This document shows positions 1 to 9,475 of a stretch of 64,000 bases of DNA, in pieces. A model generated the notes under the pieces. It did not search any database. It was not told the DNA's origin and worked only from the letters and a program-made list of their open reading frames with translations. Within the stretch, counting starts at the first letter, position 1, and the number at the start of each line of letters is the position of its first letter. The position numbers and the translations under genes are program-made. The stretch comes from Medicago truncatula (lineage: Eukaryota > Streptophyta > Magnoliopsida > Fabales > Fabaceae): positions 8,207,501-8,271,500 of the forward strand of contig NC_053042.1 in NCBI RefSeq assembly GCF_003473485.1. The letters are read 5' to 3'.

Positions 1-140
1 AATTATCACAAAAGTGGAGCCAGGGACCAAAACCAAAATGAGACATATTTGCAGGGACCAAAAACAACAAATTTTTTTTGCAGGGACTAAAACCAAAACG
101 AGGCATATTTGCAGGGACCAAAACCATATTTTAGCCTTAA
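1..140. repeat. short direct repeats around 'gcagggaccaaaacc'
   Basis: The motif catatttgcagggaccaaaa occurs at about 45-64 and 104-123, with further diverged copies of the 'gcagggac' core near 19 and 80. No convincing coding sequence is present. It looks like the edge of a dispersed repeat cut by the window start. Confidence 0.5.
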
Positions 141-194
141 AATTATGTCAGCACTTACAAATCTTTCAAAGAAAATATTGTGTCAGCCATTACA

Positions 195-360
195 AATCGG
201 TCGAGTTACACAAGTTTACCGAGTGTTAACTCAGTCAAACTCATTAAACCTTCTAATTTTACCAGAAATCGATTTTACCTCAGAGTTAACACGATTTTTG
301 TACCTAAAAACGTAAACTCGATAATCTCGGAGAGTTAACACTCGATTTGCGGAACATTGA
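195..360 (-). repeat. inverted copy of the 'gagtttaccgagttaac' repeat found at 6636
   Basis: The reverse complement of this stretch matches 6636-6800, sharing tcaatgttccrcaaatcg, gttaactc-g-ggtaaa-tcgatttctggtaaaatt and gagttaacactc. The two copies sit in opposite orientation on either side of the MULE at 2118-6613. The element family is not recognised. Confidence 0.6.
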
Positions 361-429
361 TTGCGACGTACTCTCTATCATAATATTTTCAATACAATTT
401 TTTATTTTTTTATGAGATAGAGAGATGGA

Positions 430-560
<131 letters not shown>

Positions 561-570
561 AGAGAGAGAT

Positions 571-740
571 AGTCTTGATTTTGAATACCTCAAGACTTTT
601 TTTAAGTGATGAATAGTCTTGATTGAATACCTCAAGACTTTTTTAAAATGACAAAGAGTCTTGATTGAATACCACAAAACTTTTTTTAAGTTGCAAAAAG
701 TCTTGATTGAATACCACAAGACTTTTTCATAATTAAAAAG
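571..740. repeat. four tandem copies of a ~42-bp unit 'agtcttgattgaatacc..aagactttttt'
   Basis: Copies begin near 571, 616, 656 and 698. Each reads agtcttga-tgaatacc-ca-aactttttt, and within each unit the ends agtctt and aagact are complementary, so each unit could fold into a small hairpin. No gene is seen. Confidence 0.75.
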
Positions 741-778
741 TCTTTTAAAATCCCATAGAATCCTAATTCAATACATCC

Positions 779-1088
779 CCCCAAGTTTCAAAAGTTCCAA
801 ACAAGTTTTTTAGTTTTTGAATCGTTTCAAACAAGTCCTATTGTAGATAGCATAATTTGTAATTGCTTCTTTGAACTCATCTTTAGTACCAAATCTGACT
901 TGTAACACCCACTTAAAATTAGTCATCTTTTTAGGCATGACAAATGGTGGATAATGTTCTTTGTTGCTATCATTCGAATCATCACCATCATCATCTAAAA
1001 GGACTTGTTTGAAACGATTCGAAAACTAAAAGGACTTGTTTGGGACTTTTGAAACTTAAAGGACTTGTTTGGGACTTTTGAAACTTAA
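779..1088. repeat. inverted repeat enclosing a MULE transposase fragment
   Basis: The arm at 779-840 is the reverse complement of 1001-1062 (aggacttgtttgaaacgatt and following). Part of the right arm is then repeated directly to about 1088 (ggacttgtttgggactttt). The ~160-bp loop holds a fragment of transposase coding sequence on the minus strand. Confidence 0.6.
846..1000 (-). pseudogene. MuDR-like transposase N-terminal fragment
   Basis: The minus strand stays open for about 50 codons. It reads an acidic stretch, then VMPKKMTNFKWVLQVRFGT, then KDEFKEAITNYAIYN. The order 'W-(V/L)-x-x-x-F-(G/S)-(T/S)-x-x-E-F-(K)-x-A-(I)-x-x-Y-A' is the pattern of the MuDR DNA-binding N-terminal domain of Mutator-like transposases. 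No catalytic or zinc-knuckle part follows on this strand, so it is a remnant. Identification rests on this pattern alone. Confidence 0.6.
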
Positions 1089-1299
1089 AAACCACTTTGG
1101 AAAAAACGAAAAACTCAAAACCTTTAGATGCATTTGACCAATAATATAGTACCAAAAATCTATCTTGGTGGAATCAGAAGCAGAGTTTGAGGACATTGAT
1201 TCCGATGATTCAATTGAAGAAGTTGAAGGATATGCCTCATTATCTGAAAATGAGGATAATATTATGTTGGAGAAGAGAATAATTAGATCTTTTATCACC

Positions 1300-2117
1300 G
1301 ATTAAAACTTAAAACTACCAATTATTTAGATTTTTTGAGTTTTAAGTCACTTTTAATTTCTGTTAATGGCTTTCTGCAATAATTTATGCATCATGCTTTA
1401 CTAGTTGTTTAACTATGGAGATTTTTTGTTTTATATGAAGTCATTTTAAATTTCTGTTTATGTAACTTCTATTTGTGTGTTCGCATGCTTTATTTTATAC
1501 ATAATTATTTATTTGAACAGTTTTGCAGTTTCCGCTCTTTGCCTGCTACGCTATCCGCTATTTGTCATATTGGATTTTTTGGCAATCCAATATTTTCCAC
1601 GATCCGATATTAATAGATAGGAATTACATATCAAGAATAGATGAAGTACAATCTTCAAGCCATACATAGTCACTGTGAGTTAAGGTATGATTGGCTAAGA
1701 AGTGTGCCTCATTTATTTATATTCATTTTGCATCAAATCGACACAAGACTCTGGCCCATCCTTCATCTCATAATCCCTTCCCCAATTCATATTAGCTGCT
1801 TTGGAGGCTATGACAAATCTGTAACTTGAATCTATAGGCATATGTAATACAAATTGCATCTTTTTTTGGTGAAGATACTTGACATTTGGTATAAAGATAA
1901 ATTGATGGATATTTTGATGATGTGTGTTTTAGTGTCATAGATCTGAAGGTGGGTTGTTTGTATATATGTAGAATTTTTATTTTGGAAAGGTTTCTGTTGG
2001 TTTCAAATATAAATATTAATAAAGTTTGATTATTCTTACACCATTATATATTCTTTATATATAATATAAATAAATAAAATAAAGCTAACAATCAAAAAGT
2101 ATATGCATCAATAACAT
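1300..2117. other. intergenic, nothing recognised
   Basis: AT-rich sequence between the MuDR fragment and the start of the FAR1-type MULE. No open frame has codon structure or motifs I can support. Confidence 0.5.
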
Positions 2118-2695
2118 GAGTGCAGATCTGCTCCATTACAAAATTGCTCCAGTTTCCTGTTAATGTAACCGATGTGTGACATGTGGCAGGGTCAAATTTC
2201 AACGGATCAGATTTTAAAAACAAAATCAGTTTTTGCTTTGACAAAAACAAAAATAAAACGAGAAACAGTGCACGTTTCTGCTCTCCTTCTTCACTCCTCT
2301 CCGTCGTCACTCCTCTCCGCCCCTCTCCTCTCCTTCATCTTCTTCGTTAGTACGTCGCCGTTCTTCTCTCTCTTCTGCATTTCAACAGTGTTCCGCCACA
2401 ATTTCCGGTTCCCCTCTTTGACTCGCCGTCATCTTCACTATTTCCTCCTTTTTGCAGGGTTAGGACCGAATTGAAGATTCATGGAGACGATTGAAATCGA
2501 TGAGAGCGTGTTTGGTGGTGATTAAATTAAAGATTGTTTGTTTAGTGGTGTTTAAAGAGTATTAGTATTGAATTTCACCCAAAAATAATCCTTCAGGCTT
2601 CAGATATGCCTGTGCCTCATGTATGCCTCTCAAGATTTTAGTAATTAAGCATTTGCAAGTCCTGTGATTGGTGTAGACGTGTTGTCAAATGCTAT

Positions 2696-3262
2696 AAAAA
2701 TTCTGCACTTGATATTTAAAAAACTTGCTGTAAAAATTCTGTTGATGTTACATTGCAGTAAAAAATTATGCCAAGAATATCACTCTAAAACTTACTTATG
2801 TTGTTGGCATAAAAATTCTGTTGCTCATCCAAGTTCCATGTGGTATTCAGCTCTTGATATATATTTAAAAAATCTGTTCTAAAAATTCTGTTATGTTTCA
2901 TTGCAGTAAAAAAAAAATCGGCCAAAAATATCAATCTAAAACTTCGGCTGCTGACATATAAAAATTCTGTTACAGATACAAATTTCATGTGGTATCAACT
3001 AAAATTCTGCTCTTGATATTTAAAAAATCTGTTGTAAAAACTCTGCTATGTTTCATTGCAGTTAAAAATAAATCGGCCAAAAATATCACTCTAAAACTTC
3101 TGCTGCTGACATATAAAAATTCTGTTACAGATACAAATTTCATGTGGTATCAACTAAAATTCTGCTCTTGATATTTAAAAAATCTGTTGTAAAAACTCTG
3201 CTATGTTTCATTGCAGTTAAAAATAAATCGGCCAAAAATATCACTCTAAAACTTCTGCTTCT
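2696..3262. repeat. ~155-bp tandem repeat array inside the MULE, about 3.7 copies
   Basis: Units begin near 2696, 2847, 3001 and 3156, each starting close to 'ttctgctcttgatatttaaaaaa'. The last two copies are almost identical over the 105 bp they share, while the first is the most diverged. Every unit holds 'tttcattgcag', which resembles a splice acceptor. The array lies downstream of the transposase stop codon, next to the left terminus. Confidence 0.85.
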
Positions 3263-3497
3263 GAGTATAGTATGTTGCAATCTATTTGCAATCTGATTTA
3301 CAGTAGAGAACTAACATAAACCATGATAAACAAGTAAACTAACATAAACATGTAAATTGTCATATAATTAAAAAAAACTAGTAAAACCATAAACAAGTAA
3401 ATTGTCATATAACAAAATATGTTTCCCATCAAAATACATCAAAATATGTTTCCGATCAAAATACATCAAAATATGTTTCTCAACGTGTCATTTGTCT

Positions 3498-5965
3498 TCA
3501 TTGTGCCCCTTGGATTGTAGCTTGACATTGAGCTCCATTATCAACTTCGCTTGATTGTGTCCCTTGGATTGCAGTTTGACATAGAATTCCGTTGTTAGCT
3601 TGACTTGATTGTGTCCCTTGAATTGAAGCTTGATGATGAGTTCCATTGAGAGAAATTGAATTGAGGTTAGGTGGTTGCTGCATAATATAAGAAAAGTGAA
3701 ATGAATGATATAGTTAAACAATTTAAAACATTGATAAGTAAAGAAAGAAAGAAAAAAACTTACCGCTAACGACTGTTTTTCCTGTGATTTTCTCTTTTTT
3801 TGAGACTGAATGTATTTCTTTCTCTTTTTAGAATCTTTCTCAACCCAAGATTTAGCTCGTTTTTTAGTGGAACGTGAACAATCTAGCTTCTTTATGCCTT
3901 TTGCCTTGACAACAGTTTCCACGCTGTTCTGAGTTTTATCATTTCCAAGTGATATGGTTACCTGAACCATTCCACTTGATTCTCCATCCACACATTTTTT
4001 GGCCAACATATCTTCAACTATTTTGCTGGACTCTTCATAAACTTTGGACAAAAAAGTGTAAGTTTCATGAGATTCTGAAGCTCTGTTGGCCAATTTAATC
4101 GCTGGAGGACATAACTCACTGTATCGCTTCATGAAATGGGCTTTCATGTCTAGTTCAACATGCATCCCTTTCCAATCTTGATTACTTCCCAACCTTGCCT
4201 CTCTTGTCCATCGCTTTAGTATATAGTGTTCAGGAATTAACTTAATATTCATGCCATCCAACACTTTCAAAGCATGACTACATAAGATGCCGTGTGTCTC
4301 AAATCTACGACAATCGCAAGAAACTTTTTGTTCCATAGGATTTCCCATAACTGTCCTCTCTTTTACATTATCATAATTTGTGACAGCATACAAACCTTCT
4401 TTCAACACCTTTATGCAAGTGTCTTGATATTCCTCATATTTCTCTTGGAATTCCTCAAATATTTTTGGGGTGTAAACATTTCCGGCTTGGACGAGCATTC
4501 GAGCCTTCTTCATTTTCAATCTAGGTAGCTTATGTCTTGACTCATATTCAGCTTCTGACTCATTGTTCCGTTTACCATTGACAGCCCTTTTAAAGTGTGT
4601 AAAAAATTGTATTAAATTTAAATCCGACTTCAAATGGTTTTTCAAATCAGCATTAAAGCTTTCACTTAATTGCGTAGATCTCATACCTGCAGTGAACGTT
4701 TTTCGAACATAAGTCCATGCCCATTTTTCCTTAAATCGAAAAATCATATGCAACCACGAACCTTCCAAAACATTATGCTCAACAAGTAAAGAGTTCCATG
4801 CATTCAAAAATTCATCTTCCTCTTCGTGTAGATCTATGCAAGCTTCAAAATCAGAACAAAAATGCTTACTCCTTTGATATAGATGGTTCACATGCCTTAG
4901 AGCGTTTTGTCTTATATGCCAAGTACATAATCCATGAAATGTCTCCGGCATAACTAAAGAAATACCCTTTGCCATCGCAGCATCTTGATCCGTTAGAATG
5001 GTTTTAGGCTTTTTTCCACCAATTGCTTTGAGAAAAGTTTCAAATAACCACTGAAAAGAAGGTATTGTTTCATCATATAACAATGTTGCACCAAAAATGA
5101 TTGTTTGCCGATGATTATTAAGTCCAACAAATACTCCCAATGGCCGATAACCCTTATTTGTCTTATATGTGGTGTCAAAAGTAACGACATCACCAAAGTA
5201 CCCATAATCATTGATCATTTGTGCATCTGCCCAAAATATGTTTGTTATTTGCTCTTCAACATCCATTTGAAAGTCATAAAAGAAAGATGGATTTTTGCTT
5301 TCTTGTTTGAAATAAGTCATCAATGCACCCACTTCACCATACTTTAGTGAGTCCATCCTTTTTGTTCGAAGCAAATTCTTAGCGTCTGTTCTTGTAAAAC
5401 CAACCATCTCTATCCCACCAGCCTGCTTGGACATATATTCATGCAATTCTTTTGGTCTTAATCCAGATTCATCTCCCATTATAATTTGTGATGCTTGTAC
5501 CTCAGATATGCGACGATGAGAGCGAATCATGTGAACATACTCTTGCGGTTGAAGAAGGTGGTTGTGTTCTAGTACAAAGTCAACAACCTTGTATTTCCCT
5601 ATCTTTCGATCAAGTGAAATACCCATACGTGCATTACACCCCGTTCTAGTTTCTGCCGTAGACTCCCCAGTCGGTTGACGTCTTTTGTCAACACTTCGTG
5701 TACCTTCTTTGTAGCATGTGAATCTTCTTGAAGTTAAAACCCCATCTTTTTTGCTTTTATTCCCATATTCTCGACGAATACCAAATCCAATTCTTTTACT
5801 ATACTCATTATAAAATTCATAAGCAGCTACCTCGGATTCAAATATCATATCCAAGCGAGGTTTGATGTCGGCAATACTTTCTTGTCCATGTTCCTCATTT
5901 TCTTCAAGAATAGTGTTTACCAATTTATCAACAGAATTGTCTACCAAAATAGACGACGGATTCAT
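3498..5965 (-). CDS. FRS-like: FAR1/FHY3-related MULE transposase, two coding exons
   Basis: Exon 1 is 3764-5965 and exon 2 is 3498-3677. They are joined by an 86-bp intron with donor GTAAGT and acceptor ATTATGCAG, giving about 793 aa. Reading through the intron would give a spurious 825-aa end. In order the protein has a FAR1 zinc-binding domain (residues ~50-137: TCYKEG, GCNARM, EHNH), a MULE transposase core with FDTTY (D264), LTDQD (D326/D328), CTWH (C347/H350) and an STQLSES Glu (E435), and a SWIM zinc finger (C550, C552, C562, H564). The C-terminal tail has an 18-residue repeat. A likely 5'UTR intron runs from 5971 to 6291 (acceptor TTATTTTTCAG eight bases before the ATG, donor AAAG|GTTTGT). 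FAR1/FHY3 are domesticated relatives that act in far-red light signalling, but here the flanking TIRs and target duplication make it a transposase. All catalytic residues are present. Confidence 0.9.
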
Positions 5966-6635
5966 GCTTTCTGAAAAATAACAGAGTCATCATATTAGTG
6001 ATTGTGCAAAGATAAGATTATATAAGAATAAAAATATACCCTTTAAAACAAACAAATAAAAAGAACATGTAAAAAAAAAAACAAAAAAAAAATCCTTTAA
6101 CGAGAAAAAAAAAGGAGAAATAGATGATAATAGTAAACAAAAAAAAAAACTTTAACCAGATACAAAAAAAGGAGAAATAGATTATAACAATCCTATCATG
6201 GTTGTCATCAAACACAAAGGTGGAACGGTTCCATAAGTGTAACGAGAAACAAAATTTCAAATGACAAAGTCATTGATATGATGAAACAAACCTTTTCAAA
6301 TGAGAGTCATATGATGAAAGCTTGTAACAGTGTGACGGCGGCGGCAGCGCGCAGTTGCGATAGCGGCGGGAAGTTACGACAGCACCATGGCGGAGTAGGG
6401 CAGAGTAGTGGTGAATGTGTGTTACTAAGTTTGAGCGTGTTTTGTTTCGACGGAGAGAAGAAGAGAAATCGTTTTTTATTTTTTTTAATTAAAAATAATT
6501 TAATTTGTTAATTTAAAATCTGAGCCATTGAAATTGTTTTTGCCACGTGTCTTCAATCAGTTCAAAGTACAGGACAGTAAATGGATTTAAAAGACTGGAG
6601 CTGATCTGCGCTCCTATAACATATTCAAAATCAAT

Positions 6636-7445
6636 GTTCCACAAATCGCGTGTCAACTCAGCGAGTTTACCGAGTTTACGTGTTTAGGTGCTAAAAACGT
6701 GTTAACTCGGAGGTAAACTCGATTTCTGGTAAAATTGCAAAGTTTGACGAGTTTGACCGAGTTAACACTCAGTAAACTCGTGTGAAATCGGGCGAGTTTA
6801 CCGTTTTTGCGAGTTTACTCCTGTATTTTTTTTTCTTCAAAAATGGCCCATTGTTTTTGGCCCATTTTTTTCAAGCCCAAATGAAACATATTTACTTTCT
6901 AGCTTTACAACACGTTTCAGCTTACTAGCTTTACAACACGTTTCAACTTACTTAAGTGAAACATTTCATATCATTTTCTTTGAGTTTTCAAGAACAGGGG
7001 AGCGAATGAAACATTAGGTTTCCGAAGATGAAGATATAGATGAGAATGATGTTATGGAACTTTAGAAGATTGACCTTTCGAAGAAATTACCTAGTTTGGT
7101 TTTTGGATAGTTTTATTCTCAAGTTTAGAAACTTGTAAAACTTTCTTTTTGGGATGGGTAGACTTTAGAGACTTATGAAACCTATGCTTTTGTGTGTTAA
7201 TTTTTCTATTTTGATACTAAGTTAAGCATACCACTTTTTTTATGGTGGTTTGGTATACTTTGCATTTATAAGTAAGTCTATATTTTTCACTATTGATCTT
7301 TTTACGGTATTATATTAGCTTACATATGTATGCATATAATAAATTGTATAAAATTTCAATTTTAGGTAAACTCGTACGAGTTTACGATTCGAGTTTACCT
7401 AGCTAAAACGAGTTGAGGTAAACTCTCGAGTTGCAAAACCTTGTT
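6636..7445. repeat. repeat rich in gagttta/taaactc palindromes
   Basis: 6636-6810 is the partner of the inverted copy at 195-360. A second cluster of gtaaactcg / cgagtttac motifs lies at 7364-7436 in partly inverted order. The segment between (6850-7360) is AT-rich and has no supported gene. It may be one degenerate TIR element, but clean target duplications were not found. Confidence 0.45.
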
Positions 7446-7699
7446 CAAAATAATACATTAATTGTATTATATATGGAAGGGCCGATAACATTCTAGTACA
7501 TAACGACGCCATTTTCTAATGAGTTAAAAATAATAAGCTGTGACAAAGGAATAACAAATACACATAGCACAAAGGAGTATACGGTTGTTAGCAAAAAAGA
7601 AAGGAGTATACGATTAAAATTAAGATGTGACAATTACCCCCAAAAAAAGTACAAGAGCATAATTTATTTTCATTAATAATTGATGATCATACATTGCTC

Positions 7700-7775
7700 C
7701 GTCTAAAACAAAACCTTGCATATATTATGTATTGTTCTTACCAACTGAGCTAAGCTCACGGGGACCAAACATCTA
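7700..7775 (-). repeat. tRNA-derived SINE-like fragment
   Basis: On the minus strand it reads ccgtgagcttagctcagttg, then gtaagaacaatacataata, then tatgcaaggtt. The part agctcagttggta resembles a tRNA A box. The same sequence family recurs at 12460-12648 and 53438-53520. Confidence 0.55.
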
Positions 7776-7794
7776 ATCCAATGCAGAACGATCC

Positions 7795-8070
7795 TTATTT
7801 TTTACTAAATGATCCTAACATGTAAATAATTAAAACTTGGTACGAAATTAAGTAGGAAAACCCTACTATAATCGCAAGACGTTCATGAGAAATTGATGAT
7901 TTTGTGAGGGGTTGAGCAAGAATTGATGCCATCATCTTCATGGTTTCATCCTTTGTCTTGTTCTCATTTTTCAATTCATCAATTTCATTTTTAATCATTT
8001 CAACAACACTTGGTTCATTAGTAAAAGTAGAAAAAGTGTGAATATATGAATGTGTTAGATGTGCCTCCAA
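7795..8070 (-). CDS. unrecognised 91-codon open frame, doubtful
   Basis: The frame encodes a charged segment (EMIKNEIDELKNENKTKDET) that would form a short coiled coil, followed by a hydrophobic C-terminus. About 30 bp near its start (gaatgtgttagatg..tgcctccaagtga) recur near 9895, which suggests repetitive DNA. I do not recognise a family. It may be a transposase fragment or chance. Confidence 0.2.
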   Translation of the reverse strand: MEAHLTHSYIHTFSTFTNEPSVVEMIKNEIDELKNENKTKDETMKMMASILAQPLTKSSISHERLAIIVGFSYLISYQVLIIYMLGSFSKK

Positions 8071-8205
8071 GTGAGCTGCATATATATTCTTCTAAGAAAA
8101 CCAACCCAGCTCCATGTCCCTAACAAGTTCCAACCAACAAAGCAACACCTATATTATCATCAGAATCCAATCGGTCTTTCTTTCTGTTTTCCTATCAATC
8201 AATCC

Positions 8206-8436
8206 ATGGATCGAGATCATAGTCGCATGAGGTTAGTTCTCTTATTGGTCATCGCCATCAACATACCAATACTGTTAATTCCCTTCTTCATGATCGCCGA
8301 TGCCATAGTAGCAACAGACAAAGGCCCTGTGATCCAACATGATCACGCTGGATGTTTAAGTTCACTCATACCAAAACAACTCTACTCGAATGTTATTTAC
8401 ACACCTAAACCTAGCGCTGCACGCACAAGTTTTTGA
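8206..8436 (+). CDS. small membrane or secreted peptide, unknown
   Basis: A 76-aa frame begins at ATG 8206. Upstream ATGs of the longer frame (8059) were set aside because they would put a polar stretch before the hydrophobic part. Residues 9-30 are strongly hydrophobic (LRLVLLL-like core ending in MIADA), as in a signal peptide or anchor. They are followed by a polar tail with one Cys and a basic, Pro/Ser-rich end (YTPKPSAARTSF). This layout is typical of short plant signalling-peptide precursors, but no known peptide motif is seen. A TATA-like tgcatatatatt lies about 125 bp upstream. Existence as a gene is uncertain. Confidence 0.35.
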   Translation: MDRDHSRMRLVLLLVIAINIPILLIPFFMIADAIVATDKGPVIQHDHAGCLSSLIPKQLYSNVIYTPKPSAARTSF

Positions 8437-9140
8437 TGATGGCGTTTCGGCATATGACAACATTAAAAACAAGATTCTTTTTTTGATCAGACCTCTTCTC
8501 TTGCGCTTTCCTCTGGACCAATGACTATTCTTTTTTTGGTTTGTAAGAAATTTCTTTATATGAGTGTGCCAATAATTACATTGTTATTGTATTTGCATTC
8601 ATTGCAATTTGCTTCTTTTTTCATGTTGCATTATATTGCTTTTCAATCTCATTTGAATGTTTAGATTGCTATTTGTCTTTGAATCTTTCATGGAAAGAAA
8701 TAATGAATCAAGTTATTAATTAAGGAACGTGAGAATTTTAGATATAGAAATCTTTTGGTTGTTGTGAGTATTGTTAGTGTATGGTTAATGATAATTTGAA
8801 ATGGTGAATGGAGTTAGGTTTAGTAGAAAGGGAAAAGAAGTAAGAGGATGGTAGATCCCAAAAAGTTCTTAAACAAAATATGACAAATTTTCACCTTATT
8901 AGACTTCATCGAATTTAATTTCTTCAACCCTTGCATTGAACATTACTACTTCGACACATTTTTAAGTCCCCATAGAAGTGTAAGTGTGTTGAAGCTTAGA
9001 AAAATATAAAAAAATTGGGACACTTGTCTGACACGTGTCGTACGGGTATCGGACACCGGACACACTTAATGTAAGAGGTGTCTATGCTTTAGAGATGTAT
9101 ACAAAAATAAGTTGTGGATCCCTTAAGCTTAAAGTCTTCA
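8437..9140. repeat. AT-rich intergenic DNA with a tandem-repeat relative at 9020-9095
   Basis: No gene is seen. At 9020-9095 the string gacacgtgtcg..atcggacaccggacacact is related to the repeat units in VPS35 intron 2 near 63150-63580. Confidence 0.4.
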
Positions 9141-9149
9141 TACTGAATA

Positions 9150-9475
9150 CACCATCAAAGAACTAAACACATTGTAGTCGATTGTCATTTCATCAGGGAG
9201 CATATACATTCAGGGGCCATAACCACAACTTACTTGCCAACCAAGCAACATCAAGCTGACATTTGTGTGTTCATAACCCTTATAGGAAAAACTTTGGCAT
9301 AGGCATTTCATGACCTTATGGGCAAGTTAGGTGTTCATAACCCTCCCCCTCCAACTTGAGGGGGAGTATTAGAGAATATGATCAGAGATAGAGTTTCTTA
9401 GTAGTTTTCCTTTCCCTATTATTTAGCTATTAGAAATTTTCCATTCACTTTCTGTTATCAACATTACAAGGTCTT
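9150..9475 (+). pseudogene. Ty1-copia remnant: RNase H end, polypurine tract and LTR start
   Basis: From about 9153 the plus strand reads RTKHIVVDCHFIRE, then TTTYLPTKQHQADI, one stop, then FHDLMGKLGV. This is the C-terminus of a copia RNase H. It is followed by aacttgagggggagtatt (about 9354-9371), a copia polypurine tract with the first bases of a 3' LTR. No second LTR or upstream pol region was found, so this is a decayed fragment. Confidence 0.75.

Larger units (their letters stand above)
2118..6613 (-). mobile_element. FAR1-type Mutator-like transposon (MULE), apparently complete
   Basis: The left end reads gagtgcagatctgctcc and the right end, reverse complemented, gagcgcagatcagctcc. 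Similarity continues inward for about 100 bp (cctgt, gacacgtggca, ttcaa-gg-tcagatttta), giving degenerate terminal inverted repeats at about 2118-2220 and 6510-6613. Flanking 9-mers caataacat (2109-2117) and ctataacat (6614-6622) match 8 of 9, as expected for a Mutator target duplication. The element carries one transposase gene on the minus strand plus a 155-bp tandem array between the left terminus and the gene. The open gene and matching termini suggest an autonomous or recently autonomous copy. Confidence 0.85.

Noticed and set aside
3488-3763. Unspliced end of the FAR1-type protein (825 aa)
   Set aside because: A good GTAAGT..TATGCAG intron and a clean alternative tail make the spliced form more likely.
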